Assembly: GCA_029721515.1 (NCBI GenBank)
Contig: CM056559.1
Span: 23,591,565-23,655,564, forward strand
Direction of reading: 5' to 3'
From: Synanceia verrucosa
Taxonomy: Eukaryota; Chordata; Actinopteri; Perciformes; Synanceiidae
Length of the DNA stretch: 64,000 bases
How positions within the stretch are numbered: the first letter of the stretch is position 1; each line of letters begins with the position of its first letter. Below are positions 1-12,701 of this stretch, piece by piece. Position numbers and translations under genes: made by a program. The notes below the pieces were generated by a model that did not search any database, had not been told where the DNA came from, and saw only the letters and a list, made by a program, of their open reading frames with translations.

Positions 1-600
1 TATATTCTTATATTGCCTTGTGATTTTTCAATGTGCTGTGTAAATGCCTCTTATGTGTGATGTAAAACTCTGCGTATCATCTTGTTGCTGAAAGGTGCTA
101 CACAGTAAAGTGTCGCTGTACAGCAGATATGTAAATGCATACTCCACACTGCGGTGCCATGTCTCAGTGTGTAACACTGATTCACAACTCACAATCATGC
201 GCTGCGTCATCTCTACTGATGAGTCACATTACTCCGTCTCAGCAAAGTCACCCTGTGATATTACATAACCCTATCTGCAGTTATAGTGGGGAGATGAACT
301 TGGCAGAAATCTCAGATGCAAATACATGAAAACGACCACAAATGAGCAAACTTGTCCTCATGTCATCATCCCAATTTTCCCCAGTCTGTCTCCTTGAAAC
401 ACCACTGATGCTCTGATAATGTGGCAGAAGCAGCTAAAATCACAGCTAGTGGTACATATTAGCCAGCCTGCTGTCACTTCTCCAGAAAACGCAGCTGAGC
501 AAACTGCAGCAGCACATGAGACAAACAGAAACAGACGGACATGGAGACAGTGAGACGGGTTAAAGTCGAAGCAGCGGTGCAGACATGCAGCTGTTTTTAC

Positions 601-731
601 CTGCAGAGGAGACATGACATTCCGTGCCCTCTAGAGGCGGCTACAGAACGCTGCTCTCCCTGCAGCTGCTGCAGACGCCCGTCACTAGCTATCACCAGCA
701 CAGCAAAGACAAGCGCAGCGAGAAATCCCAT
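601..731 (-). CDS. Candidate first coding exon with signal-peptide-like start, unknown gene
   Basis: On the minus strand an ATG at 729-731 opens 43 codons and ends at a donor CTGCAG|GTAAAA (exon end 601). The first 16 residues (MGFLAALVFAVLVIAS) are strongly hydrophobic with small residues near the end, as in a cleavable signal peptide. The segment is richer in CpG than the surrounding AT-rich DNA, and minus-strand pyrimidine-rich sequence precedes it. I do not recognise the product. The Kozak context is only fair (C at -3, G at +4). It could be a secreted or membrane protein running off the left edge, or chance. Confidence 0.2.
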
Positions 732-900
732 AGGTTTGACAGGTACTGTTCCTGATTCAAGCAAGTGAGCGAGAAGGAGAGCCAGAGTAGAAACAAGGAG
801 AGGAGTGCAGCACTGAGAGGAAGAGTGGAGGTGTCGTGAACGGCAGACAGAGCTGGAGGCAGCTAAGTGGGTGGTTATTATTAGGAGGCTAGACGAGGAG

Positions 901-1860
901 GATTCCTACACATCGTCTGTTTTCATGACAACTATCCTTACAGTACTAATCATTCAATCATCAGGAACACTATTTTATCACTCATGTTTTGCAGATCGCA
1001 TGTAACACCAGTAATAGATGAAAACTTGATGCATTCCTGTATTTTATTATCTTGTTTTAAGTTTTTTTTTTTAAGAAAGTGTAGTGTGGTCATTGGGACT
1101 TTAAACAACACTGCAAAGCTCAATACCTTGATTGCACTTGTTTTATTTGATTTAATTTCTCTGTATGTCCTGTTCATATTACAGAATTGACAATAACACT
1201 GAATTTGAAAAATGTTATATTTGGCTTAAATTTGGTGTAGAGGTTGTCTTTAGTCGAACAGTTTGCCGTGTAAATGTATAAGGTAGTGATCTGATGCTGA
1301 CGCTGCAGCCATTTCATCCATGTTTTTTCAGTCAGCATTTAGGTACTAACAGTCAAATCTTACATCTATACAGAATAATATTGCTGGGAAACAAACCCAA
1401 AAGTTGGAAACTAATCATAGAACACAAACCCTGAAAACTGCATCAATGCAACATCATTTTCACAACTCTACAGCTCTTCACGCTGTGTTTCATAACCGTA
1501 TTTCAGGCCAAAAAGACAATATAAAAAGTTTAGCAATGCAGATAGTTCTACTTTCCTAACACATCGTCTTCCTAATCTAAGAAATCACTCACTCACTTTC
1601 CTCTTGGCAGATTGGCTTTACTTCAAGGATAAGGTAATACCAGGCCACCAGGCACACACACATGCTTAAAACCGTCAGGTACACACACCTACTCACCCAC
1701 TAGCTGATTTAATGTCCAGGCCTGTCACTGGTGCCCCTGTGACAAGCACAGCTATGATGATAAAGAGCTAATGATACTGCCTGTCCCCCAACTCAAACTG
1801 AGCTACAGGGGAGTAGAGACACCAATTACTGCAGGTGTAGTATCATTTGGGCACTGTTAG
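901..1860. other. Non-coding, nothing recognised
   Basis: AT-rich unique-looking sequence. Open frames on both strands (950-1190) are short and overlap each other, as expected by chance. Confidence 0.6.
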
Positions 1861-2119
1861 CATCCATCCATTCTCTACCGCTTATCCTCATAGGGTCTGG
1901 AGCCTATCCCAGCTGTCTTAGGGTAAAAGGCAGGGTACACCCTGGACAAGTCTCCACCTCATTGCAGGACACATAGAGACAGACAACCACTCACATTCAC
2001 ACCTTCAATTTAAATTAGCCAATTAACCTAATCCCCATGCATGTTTTTGGATGGTGGGAGGAAGCCAGAGTACCAGAGAGAACAGCAGATGTGGAGAACA
2101 TGCAAACTCCATACAGGGT
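1861..2119 (-). repeat. tRNA-headed (GGAT)n-tailed SINE, head truncated
   Basis: Reverse-complement copy of the family seen in full at 19692. It starts with catccatcca (the tail) and runs through the conserved CCAGGGTGTACCCTGCC and CATGCATGGGGATTAGG blocks. The tRNA-like head is missing or degraded beyond about 2119. Confidence 0.8.
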
Positions 2120-2543
2120 GACAGTACAGGGTGACTCACTAAAATTAGTGATATTTCCCAGTTAAAGACTTGGAAAAAAAGCCCCAGTGAAACAGGTCCA
2201 GGTTCAGGTTTGTATCAGTGTGAGCACCAGCATGAAAGAAGTGAGAGTGCAGAATGATTGCCAGATATAGACTGATGTGACCAGAAACTACACAATACAT
2301 TGACATTTTGACCTGATAATTTATCCCAGCAGCTTGAATCTACATGTGACCTGGCAGACAAGACACAAACACATTCAGTAAGTAGCCTGACTAGTCCTTC
2401 AACTCACTATAAATATAGCAATAAAAAGAAGAGTTTCAGCAATTTATTTCTGCAGCATCGGTGGCCATAATCAAACACTTGATTTAATTTGATTCTGATT
2501 TTTGATTCTGATTTCTGTCCAACTTTTCTAAGAATAAAGCAAA

Positions 2544-2579
2544 ACACACCCACACCCACACCCACACACACACACACAC
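2544..2579. repeat. (CA)n microsatellite
   Basis: CACACC units grading into pure CA. A 12-bp tandem (CTGCTCTGCTGG, about 2.6 copies) follows at 2639-2670. Confidence 0.95.
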
Positions 2580-2670
2580 GCTGCTTTACCTCTCCTCTCG
2601 GATTAATGGAGTCAGGAAGCGAGTGCCGTCGTCTTCATGGCTGCTCTGCTGGCTGCTCTGCTGGCTGCTG

Positions 2671-4217
2671 CATGGCACATGAAAGAGCAGAGAGCTGTCA
2701 ATCATTACAGCGCGCTTCTACTAAACAGAAAAAGTCAATTTTGATGGCGAATATTTCATCTTGCTAATCTCATGTTATTTATTAGTTACTATGCAAACTG
2801 CCATTTTTGCATCTGCAAACAAGAAATGAAAACAAAAAGTTTGATATTAAGCACCATGGATAAGTCCTGTGTTGTTCGTGCACATACCTAGTGATAACAC
2901 TAGAGGGGGCTATATGATACAGGCTATAAAAAGATGAGAGGTCATAAGGAGGAAGGTTACAGATGTGTAAACTATTATATTTTGGGAGAGAATAATTAAC
3001 ACATAAAAACATGAAAATTGATTTGTGCCTGTGACTACTTTACAAAAAACACAAAGAGACATTGGTTATCTGGTTACTAATTTACTTTTTATTTAGTTAC
3101 TCATTTTCCCAAAAGTTGAAGGAAGAAACAACAAATAACAGCACATAGGCTTGGCTGTCACATTTTTATTTAACTGGATGTTTTCCCTGTTTTAAGATTC
3201 TTCTGTCATTTTGTCCACACTTAACATTTAATTATTCATTAATTCACTGTAACTCTGCAGGGTGCACTAATCTGCTTCCAGCAGTAGCTCTGCTTTACAC
3301 ATAGCAGGAGGGGAAACTGAAAGAGAGTTGAGATACTTTACTGTAGCTACACCCTGAAAATAGTCTCAATAGTAGCCATTGTGCGATGATTTTTACTCAA
3401 TTAAACAACACTGTAAACAAATTAATTCACCACATTTTTCAGTCAGAAAATATAATTTTGAATCTGAGTATGATGTTTGTGTGTCAGTGTTTAGTGGAGT
3501 GAAATACTGTACAGCTGCATTAATGCTGAAAATATATGTATGTTTTCATGAAAGTTGTACAGAGTTAAGATCAGTGGATTCATTCAGAAATTGCCAACTT
3601 TAAAGGGGACATAATGTTCATAATCAGGTTTCTATTAGTCTGCTGAACATGTTAAAATGCTTTAATGTTAAAAAAAATATAGCATTATTCCTTCACTGTC
3701 TGTCTGAATATATTTGTATTCAGCCTGTCTGAAACCCTGTTTTGGTGGCTGCCTCTTAAAGGTTAAGCTGAGACACACTCCAGGCACCAAAATGCACTAA
3801 AATGCATGTGCACAAGCAGTGAAAAAGTGAATTTTTCACCACTTGGCCCCATTAAACGGCCACATACTAGCCTACTTTGTGGACTATCAGTCCCTTGTCT
3901 CTTGGCTCATGCGTCCTCTGCAGCAGGTGTAGAGTGTGTGCAAGCTGTTCTCTCACTAGGACGACACGTGCTGTAAATGCAGATGTTTTCGCTCTGGTTT
4001 GTGTTTATGCAAGTGTTTTTTTTTTTTTAACATGGGTCCTTTTCCTTTAGTGCATGTTTTTTTAAAATAAGGAGGACAAAAAAGTTGACATGTCACAGGC
4101 CCCCACTGAATTATTCATTACTCATACACAAAAGGTGGAACATGCGCTTCGACAACAAGGAGGTGAAACAAAATACTGTTTAAGACAGAGCTGCAAGCAC
4201 AACCACAGTACACTACA
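2671..4217. other. Non-coding, nothing recognised
   Basis: AT-rich DNA with short random frames; no splice-framed coding stretch was seen. Confidence 0.55.
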
Positions 4218-4225
4218 GTAAAACC

Positions 4226-4479
4226 TAGGGCTGGGTACTGGAAAGGACTCCAGGATACGATACGTATCACCATACTTGAGTCATAAATTTGATACATTAT
4301 TGCTATATTGTGATATTCTATATAGGTGATATTCATTATGTGCGGAAGTTGTTCTGGATTTACAGTTTTCCCCTCAAAACATGATTATTTTGGGGGGAAA
4401 AAAATATCAATATTAAGAAATTAAAAAAAGAAAAAGTATTGCAATATACTGCCATATCAATATTTTTTCCCCACATCTA
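4226..4479. mobile_element. hAT-like MITE (TAGGGCTGGG ends)
   Basis: The left end TAGGGCTGGGTACTGG and right end TTCCCCACATCTA are inverted. Flanking octamers gtaaaacc (4218-4225) and gtaaaacg (4480-4487) match at 7 of 8 bases, consistent with a hAT duplication. The interior has the ACGATACG/GATACTTGAGTC pattern shared with the copies at 26211 and 50026. Confidence 0.75.
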
Positions 4480-5700
4480 GTAAAACGTAGCCTGGCTATC
4501 GCAACTACTTGCTCTGTGAGCGTAGTCTGGCCAAGCTGCCTTGTAAACGGAGTTCTCAAAGGGCGGGCTTAACCCACGTCTATGAAATGCCTCTGTGTGC
4601 TACTGGACGAAGCTTCAACCAATCAGAACACTCTTTCCTCTGACGTATGCGTACATGTAGTGATGGAAATTATATTCCATTATAGCATGCACAACACAGC
4701 TGCTCTGTGCTCGCAGGATCAATACAGTTACTTTAGATCACAGTTTTGAGTGTCTTCTCATTATCGTAGCGCACAGTCTTTGCACATTTGGCTAAATATG
4801 TAAATTACAAGAATGTAGGAGCATTGCGTAGACGCCTTTATTTATTTGCTTTGTAACCAACATAAACGTGAAACTGCAGAAATGTGTGAACCAATAAGTT
4901 ACGTTTGTACATTTCCATCCTCTCACTGCTGCCATGAAGCAACTTGAGAGCCAGCTGACTTATGAACGTTCCTTCAAATGGAGAACAGTAACTCATCCTA
5001 TTTCTTGTTTTGCTAAGTCCTTTGTGAAAGGTTGGACGTTTGAAATATTTAAGTGCTTGGATGAGTTGGAAGCAGTGAAGCCTGGTGAAAGATACTGCAG
5101 CACCTCCTCAAAATAGCCCTGCTGGTATCAGCCTGCAGGATAGCATCTGCCGCTGTGTCTGCAAGTCACAGACTCAGTCTTTACACACAAACACCATGCA
5201 AACAAGAGTTACAAATCAACTCTGATGAACAATTTACTAACCAGACACCAGGAGAAACAGTGAAATATCCTCTGCTTTATGCTTTATTTACACCAGTCTT
5301 ACTGGAAATAACATACTGTTCTATCTTAATGAAGGAAAACTGAAGCTAAACTTTGATTCTTTATTTAACCATCCAGTAATGTACTTTAACCACTTTAATG
5401 AGCAGAACACAACAATAACATTGTTCACTTTTCACCAGACACTATAAACATGTTTGTACATTAACTCAGCAGTTACAGCAGATTTCAGGTCATAACTACA
5501 GAGTGTACACTGCCACCACACCACGAGTCAAAGTGCTGCAGGGCAGCCATGTGTGTCATCCTCGCTGGAAGAAAAGATCCAGTGTCCAGTTAAGAAAAAA
5601 TGAGTTTGTGAAAGAGTTTGAATAGTTTTTTTAGACCTTTAGTTAGACCTTTTAACTGGTAAAAAAAGAAAAATCTTTAATGGTGCTGAAGAAGGACAAC

Positions 5701-6392
5701 TAACTCTTTGAGTGCCATAGACATGTTTCTAATATTAATAATAATAATAATAATGGTTTGGATTTATATAGCGCCTTTCATGACACCCAAAGCGCTTTAC
5801 AGAAACCATTATTCATTCACACCAGTCATACCGGTGGTAGTAAGCTATATTGTAGCCACAGCTGCCCTGAGGCAGACTGACAGAAGCGTGGCTGCCATTT
5901 TTGCGCCTACGGCCCCTCCGACCACCACTAGCTTTCACGCACATTCATACCCATTCATACGTCATTTAAAATCCAACGCTTGAGTGCCACTGACATATGT
6001 ATACGTCACAGTGTTTTTTCAGCAGCAGGCACAAAAGAGCGCTCTCACAAAGCCTGTGAGTAATGTTGGGGCTTCTGGGAGATGTAGTCAGAGCATAAAG
6101 AGACGGTATACACCACAGAGATGAAACAGGAAGTGGAGACGATCGAGATTAGAGAGCAAAACAGAATCTGGACAAAAAGTAGTGATTTTAGTGAAAGTGT
6201 CCTCTACTCTACCTCTGATAAAACAAGAATGGAACAAGATAAAAACATTTTTTTCATGGTGAAATCGAGAGTCTCTTTTTTCATTTGAACTATTCAGTGT
6301 TTTCAGAGTTATAATACAAAATATACTGTGCAAAATGGGCAAAAATTCTGGCACAAGGCACTTTTGGTTTATAAAACGGCTCAATGAGTTAA
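5701..6392 (+). mobile_element. TTAA inverted-repeat element, copy A (with insertion)
   Basis: It starts taactctttgagtgcc and ends caatgagttaa, which are inverted relative to each other. The body matches copies B-E and includes the GGCACAA...GCGCTCTCAC and CTCTGATAAAACAAGAATGG blocks. A foreign segment at about 5725-5960 interrupts the first 50 bp. No transposase frame is present, so it is non-autonomous. Confidence 0.8.
5725..5960 (+). repeat. Dispersed teleost repeat nested in copy A
   Basis: An AAT-repeat leader (about 5729-5753) is followed by TTTATATAGCGCC and AAGCGCTTTACAG, then a block ending CCCATTCATAC. The segment is absent from the other copies of the host element. The overall pattern of a TATAGCGC start and CATTCA-rich end is common in fish genomes. 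I cannot name the family. Confidence 0.7.
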
Positions 6393-7541
6393 AAGGGAGC
6401 TCATCTCACAAACCGAGCCAGAAATCTATAAAATCTCACATCCTTACAAAAAATATGTACTTTTTTGTGTAGTTGTGCCTAAATACTTCTGTAACTTTGA
6501 AAATCTAACATTAACATTAACATTAACAACCACTTCACACCTTGACTGTGCAAAGGTGAGAATGAAAACTGTGTTGTTAATCTCTCTATAACCGCTGCCT
6601 CTGAGCGGCTATAAATACTTTTTACTTCCTATGTGATCGGACACACGTTGTGTGAACTAAGTCATTTTGAGAACAACCCTGCCCTGAGAAAAAGCAAGTG
6701 GAACACATGAAATTGTGAGATCCTCAGCTCTTCAAGTATTCTCCAACTCTCAAGTTTTTTTTTTTTTTAAATTTAAAATTTTTCTGCCTTTTATTACATC
6801 AAAACTGGGTCTGCTGACGTAGCATGTCCCATCTTTTTTTATTCCCTCGCTTATTTTGTTTATTTAGCACTTCCTATTATGACGAAGTTTTGAATTGCTG
6901 TTTAGCTGCTCCACAAATAAACTTGCCTTGCCGGGCACTGCTGCAGGTGCAGCTTGTGTTAGAGCAGCGTCAGTGAACATCCTCCCACTTACTCTGAACA
7001 GCTGTAACACCAGAGCCACTGTACATTTATAAAGTGCCTCAACTAAATAAGGGACTCAGAACGTGCTATAATTATTATTATTTTTTTCTTTTACATTGGA
7101 ACAGTCTTCCATTAAATATTAGGATGTCAAAAAAATGCCCACGAGGCCACACTGATAAATGAATGTGCTGATTCTATGAGAACATGCTGTACAGCACACT
7201 GTCTTCACAACTTAACATGACAAATCCTGTATTAATAATTAAGTGAATATAAACATTAAAATCTGGATTATTTATGTCGCTTTCACGGTACTTTAAGCCT
7301 GTAAATTTTTTTTATGCATGCAGCTCGTAACAAGCAACAGATCGAGGAGGAGCCATGTCATCTTAACGCCACAGTGTGGTACTAAGCCGAGGAACGCTTG
7401 TCAGAACAGTCCATGTTCCAGCCTGAGGGCTGTGCTCATGATGCGCTGGATAATGATGACAGTATTTCATGCGACAGCAATGCTAGGGTTATGCAATCAT
7501 GCCTCTGGAGAGATCATGTCTTCCACTCAAAAGACATCCAC
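6393..7541. other. Non-coding, nothing recognised
   Basis: AT-rich, with poly-T tracts at about 6756-6768 and 7081-7090. No gene or repeat family is assigned. Confidence 0.55.
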
Positions 7542-7560
7542 ATTATTATTATTATTATTA

Positions 7561-7603
<43 letters not shown>
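7542..7603. repeat. (TTA)n microsatellite
   Basis: About 20 units, interrupted once by TTG. It creates artificial polyleucine, polyisoleucine and polytyrosine frames. A (TA)n-rich stretch follows at about 7715-7770. Confidence 0.95.
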
Positions 7604-7605
<2 letters not shown>

Positions 7606-7794
7606 TGTTCCATTGTTACGCTATTATCATACGGATATGTTAATACTACATTCTTATACATACACTATATCTTATAGATACATATCACATTATATTATCT
7701 TATATACTATTATTTTTATACATATATACATATAAATATACATATATATATATATATATACACACATACATATTTCTGTTATATATGATAAATA

Positions 7795-8205
7795 CATGTA
7801 TCTTTTGTGCAATAACGGTTAACAGCAATGTGCAATAATTCCATTCTATTTCTTGTGCAATAATACCACTTCCATGTGCAATATCGCAATCATAAAAATG
7901 TGCAATAACATAACATGTAATGTGCAACAACTCTTGCAATAACTTTTTACCTTATTTACATAAAAAAGGCAAAACAACATTTTAACTTACTTGTGGCAAA
8001 ACCTGTTAGCCATACCACTGTAAATATTATGCCTTACTACTGTAAATAGTACTTTATTTCATCCATAACTTTGTCTTGTATTCTATTTTAAGCTGACTGT
8101 TTGGATGTCTTTTTTACATGTGACTGAGCACCAAGTGGAGCAGCGCTCCTAATTTCATTGTATGCACTGTTATATAATGAAAATAAAGGCTTTTGATTTG
8201 ATTTG
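7795..8205 (+). repeat. Retroelement 3' end with AATAAAGG and short tail repeats
   Basis: Repeated GTGCAATA motifs are followed by CTCCTAATTTCATTGTATGC and a GAAAATAAAGGCTTTTGATT end with (TTTGA)n-like tail units. This resembles the 3' untranslated end of a fish LINE or LINE-mobilised element. No reverse-transcriptase frame was seen. Confidence 0.55.
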
Positions 8206-9706
8206 TTAGCAGCAAAGAGAAAAGACTACCAATAAGTAGCAGCCGCTCAATTTGTCAAAGAACTGTGCTTGTTGTGGATTGTGAAAAGATGACATTATGT
8301 GCCAGGAATAATAAATAACAACTTTCCAAGGACTATTTGAGTACAAAGTTGGTGCACTGTGTGAATTCTGCAAATAGAAGACAAATGTTTCTCTATGTTT
8401 CTGCAAATGCATCACAATGAGGACTCTAAGATGGCCACTGCTCCAACATTTGGTCTGTTTGTTTATTAGCTTGGCGGTAATTCTGACTGGATTCCAAAAA
8501 ACTATTTTCCTGGGTCAAGTAAGAACTCATTATAGAGCTGAAAAACAAAGTGAATATACAAATAATTTTTAAGACAATATGAAAAGGAATAAAATACTTT
8601 TTAATCATCCTTGGTCATACTCTGTATCTAGGCAACAATATATAAATCTTCTTTCTGTGTGGATCAAAATCCAATCATTTATTCCTATAAAACAAATTAT
8701 ATGTACTTCTGAAAGCAAGTACAATCCATATTCAACCAATACTATGACATGCATCCATTGATCAATCTGCAACTTTTCTGTTATCGCCATGTTTAGCTGA
8801 GCAAAGTCTCCTTATTTAAACTGTTAAACTACTTTTAAGGGTTTTATTTACTCTCTGTATCCTCTGACCTTTCTTCTTTGCCATCACACACTGCATCTCA
8901 AGTGTCAGTGTAACACCCAGCCATGCACCTGATGGGAAGACACCTATTGATCTTGAAAACTCCTCGACCTTTACTCAGGTGCTGCAGTCAGGCCAACCTT
9001 AAAAGATTCAGATTGCCCTACAGTATCTCCTGAGCCATGTGTGTTTTAAACACACACTATCTAGCTAGTGTGAATTTCAGAGGAAGCAACTAGTTAACTT
9101 TGCTGACACCTAGGCAGAGTCCGTTCTAAGAGTCCGTTGTGCCCTCTGACCTTCACAATGCTCACATGGTTGATCTTCCAGTCCCTGATCCGTATGTAAA
9201 CAAGAGAGTAGATCCAATTATCAATCAAAACACAAAGAGAAGACAGCTTTAATTCAACATTTTCATCCTTATAAAGTCAGGATTAGATCTGCTTTTCACG
9301 GTCTTAAAAGTGGTGTTATGCGGAATTTATGGTTCTGCCTCAGTTCAGTCAAGTTAACTAGGCCACACTACACTGACGTCAAAAAGCAGTCATGAATAAA
9401 CCGACTGCTCAACAGTTTCACAAAGAGATAGTGATGGCTTTAATCCAACCATGAAGAAAACACAGAAAGGATGCCATTCTAGTACTCTGGGGTGCAACAT
9501 TAAATATATTTTTTTTTAAGTTACGTTCTGCGTTAACCCAACAAAGCAACTGTAAATGTTCCAAAATACCCAAGGTGACACAACGACATCTTATGTGTGT
9601 TTCAGTTAGTGACACATTAGTGCAGGTAGCCTTGAAGCAGCATGGATGTGTTAAGGGGCAAGTGGGGAAAAGAGGGGAGAGGTGAGAAGGGAGGACCCAT
9701 ACTAAC
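8206..9706. other. Presumed gramd1b intron downstream of its exon
   Basis: No exon with matching phase was found on the minus strand. Sequence is AT-rich and unremarkable. Confidence 0.4.
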
Positions 9707-10170
9707 CTGCTCTCACTGCCTTGCTCCTTCTTCTGTCGAACCTTTAGCCACTTCCTCAACAGGAAACGCTTGCGTCGTGGCGAGGCACTGGGTGTGGAGC
9801 AGCGTGACCAGGAAGAGTTGGCGTCTTCATCGCTGGATGGCGTGATCTCAATGGAAGGCAGCTGGAGGTAGTCCTTGGAGCTGGAGTGGGATCGGGCCGT
9901 GACGACGGATAGCCGTCCCCTATCCGTGTCCCGCTCGCTGGGCACGTTTCTCATGCGCCGCATCTTGAAGCGTTTGCGCCGCAGCGTCGGGGTTGAAGAG
10001 CTGGACCGCACCGCGCTATCCGACACGGCGTCGTGTCCTCCATCTGAATATGCCGGAGCATCGCTTGGGACACTCACCTGGAGCGAAGGGGGTCTCAGAG
10101 TGTCACCCATGGTCACCTGAAGCACTTCTTTTTCAGATCCTTGGGTACCAGATCTGCAAATGCTGCAGTT
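9707..10170 (-). CDS. gramd1b: Ser/Arg-rich N-terminal coding exon, probable gramd1b (Aster-B) long isoform
   Basis: The reading frame is closed upstream by an in-frame TAG just beyond 10176, so the exon or its coding start lies below that. The best start is ATG at 10108-10110 in a GACCATGG context, giving 134 residues (MGDTLRPPSLQV...) before the donor GCAG|GTTAGT, whose GT lies at 9705-9706. Possible acceptors upstream are three CAGs, giving exon starts at 10170, 10162 or 10153. Visible features are a basic cluster at residues 44-54 (LRRKRFKMRRM), a Ser/acidic patch at 84-100 (PSIEITPSSDED) and a second basic cluster at 112-128 (PRRKRFLLRKWLKVRQK). No folded domain is present. GRAMD1B is an ER-anchored sterol carrier acting at ER-plasma membrane contacts. 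I recall similar SPRRKRFLLRKWL and KKE-SES strings upstream of its GRAM domain in long isoforms, but could not check this. Later exons would lie left of position 1. Confidence 0.5.
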
Positions 10171-12701
10171 CTGCAGCTTGAAGGGCTATTAGCAAGAGAA
10201 ATGTGGAGGTTTAGTGCTGAACAGATGAGGCACAGTTTAGATCCTTGGCAATCTTTGGTGGACCTCACACAGCCCCCTTAGTTCTACTTGTTTATCTTAA
10301 AGCCCTCTCCACATACCAGCCAATGGACTGAAAGATTAGTTGAGAATTCCTGATAAAAGATATCTTGGGCCTGAACAAATCCTTGTGCTGTTCCTCAGCT
10401 GTTGGTTGATATGCATCAGCTCAGTGGCAGGCTGACAGACTGAAGAGCGGTCTTGTGGCAGTAAAGTTAGTCTCAGGCTGGGAGGAGAGGGCTGGATTAG
10501 ATAACAAAGGGGGCTTCTGTTCTGAGAGCAGCAGATGAAACATGCATAAGGTCTGTCAGAGAGTGTAACACAAGTCCTTCGCTGGTGCTCCCAAGGGACT
10601 GGCAGGCCAAGTTACACACACATCTCATGGGCTATGCTACTGTCCATGCTGCCAAAGCTGTTAGCTCAGCTGCTACTGCTTATGCTAAAGAGTAAGGCAC
10701 CATCTGTTAGCCCTTGAATAGTGGTGCTGATGTTGGAGGGAGGTTATTTGTTGTCACTTTGTGCTCATTTTGAAGTTGCTGCAGTAGAGGAAGACACTGT
10801 CGGCTCGTGTTGTGTCCATGCTGGAGGGTGAGGTCCAGCTGTGATTCGCCGTCTCCACGCAGTTTATACCTACAGGTTAGAGGGAGGTGATAGGACTGCA
10901 AGGTAAAAGGCAAGGCTGGAAGATGATGATGACCAAGTTAAGCAGCCACACACACAATCACAGACAGATAATCAAAAAGCCAGAAAACACACACAGGCAG
11001 ACACAATGATAACCAATCACAGGACACAGGCAGCACCTCTGATGAGTCACACACGACCAAATTGAGATCTAATAAACATACAGTGCCTATTCACCAGCAT
11101 GCACCAGCCCAAGTTTCTCAATGCAATGCAAAGGTAAAGTTCATCACAGCCCTTTCAACATTCACAATCAAAGATAACACAGCCACTGTACACAATGGTC
11201 ATCTAAACTGAGTTTTAAAGGTTAAAGGACATCTTCGAAAATGCTAAGAGCACACAACACTGATGGCATCTGCGTACAAATCAGAAAGCATCTTCTCACC
11301 AAACACTTGATGCTGACTGAGAGACCGACTGTCTGTTTACTGAGAAACCCTTGAGTTTTGCTTAAGACTAAACCTGTCAGTCTTGCAGGTGCTACTGTCG
11401 AGCAAAACCAGTGGGAAATAAAGTAAACGGGGTAAACCATCACAAAGGAAGCTGTCAGAGTTGAGTTGAGTTTATTTAAGGTAAGTTTAAAAATCTGGAA
11501 GAAGGATTCACCCAGGACAGAAGACACAGTATCTTTACTGTAGTTGCTATAGCTACACAAAGCTTGTTGTATATGAACCTGTTGCCTGATAGCAAAACCA
11601 TCTTGCAGACCATTCTACAGTTTTAAAAGATCTTAAAGGTGGAAGGGCCTGCTAGTGTGTCACTTATTAGTTCTGAACCGACGTTGTTTCTACTGTAAAT
11701 CTAAGCTTTGTTGCTGCTCTGAGAGAAACTCAACCATGCAATAATCTAGCCTGGGGGGGGGGGTGAAAGCATGAAAAAGCCTTTTCTTAAGTGGGGCAAG
11801 TGAGAAAGTGAGAAAAATGAGATTCAGATACAGATAATAAGCTACTGTAAAGCCAAGACTGAAAATAGACTCAGGCAGAAGGATTTTAAAGGAACAGCCA
11901 AGCAGCTTACAACTCATATCCTGCACATCCCATACTTGGACTGAAACATAATGAGACAAAAATAACTTTCAACATTCGCTGTGTGAAGATGTGATGTGAA
12001 CATTTAAGTGTGGTAAACAAAGATGATTTTCATTAGCAAATAAATGTTATGTCAACAAATACCATGTCCTCCCTACTGTACATGTGTGCTGTACAGAACT
12101 AGAACATGAGTAAAAAGTTTTCCATTTAAAAGGTCATTATAAACAATGAAACACGGAGCCACTGCATCAGTGTGCTCATCAGTGTGGCGTGATCAGTTGT
12201 GTCAAAGATGGAGTGACGTCAACAAGTAGCAACACTTTCCACTGACCTTAATATACAGCTACCAAGGTAACAGAGGACATATGGATCATTGTGAACCAGC
12301 ACTATGGTCCTGAAAGAAGCATGACTGAGAAAAAGGTCAATCTGAGACTTATAATACTTATATTCATCCCAGTTAACTAATAGCTGTGTACTTGTCAGAT
12401 AAATGACTTGAACTATAATTAGTTATGAGGGGGAGGTCATTCATTTTCCACCTCTCATGTTGAGGCACTATCACTAAAACTGTAAATGCAAACACTGCTA
12501 TCAGTGTAACAAAGATAGCCAGCCAAATATCAAGGGTTTTCTTTGGATATCCCCAACACAGATTCTACTGCAAATATTTGACTTTAAACAATTGGACTGT
12601 TTAAAGGTCAGCACTAAAAGGCAGGAAAACTGAGCACTTAACTAGGTAAATTCCCAACTGTTAATGTCATAAAATCTATACATTTTTAACACTGCTTTTT
12701 A
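10171..12701. other. Non-coding, presumed intron or upstream region of the 9.7-kb exon
   Basis: No coding exon recognised. A G10 homopolymer lies at about 11754-11763. Confidence 0.45.

Noticed and set aside
7318..7735. Frames with long polyleucine, polyisoleucine or polytyrosine
   Set aside because: Direct translation of the (TTA)n microsatellite in three frames.
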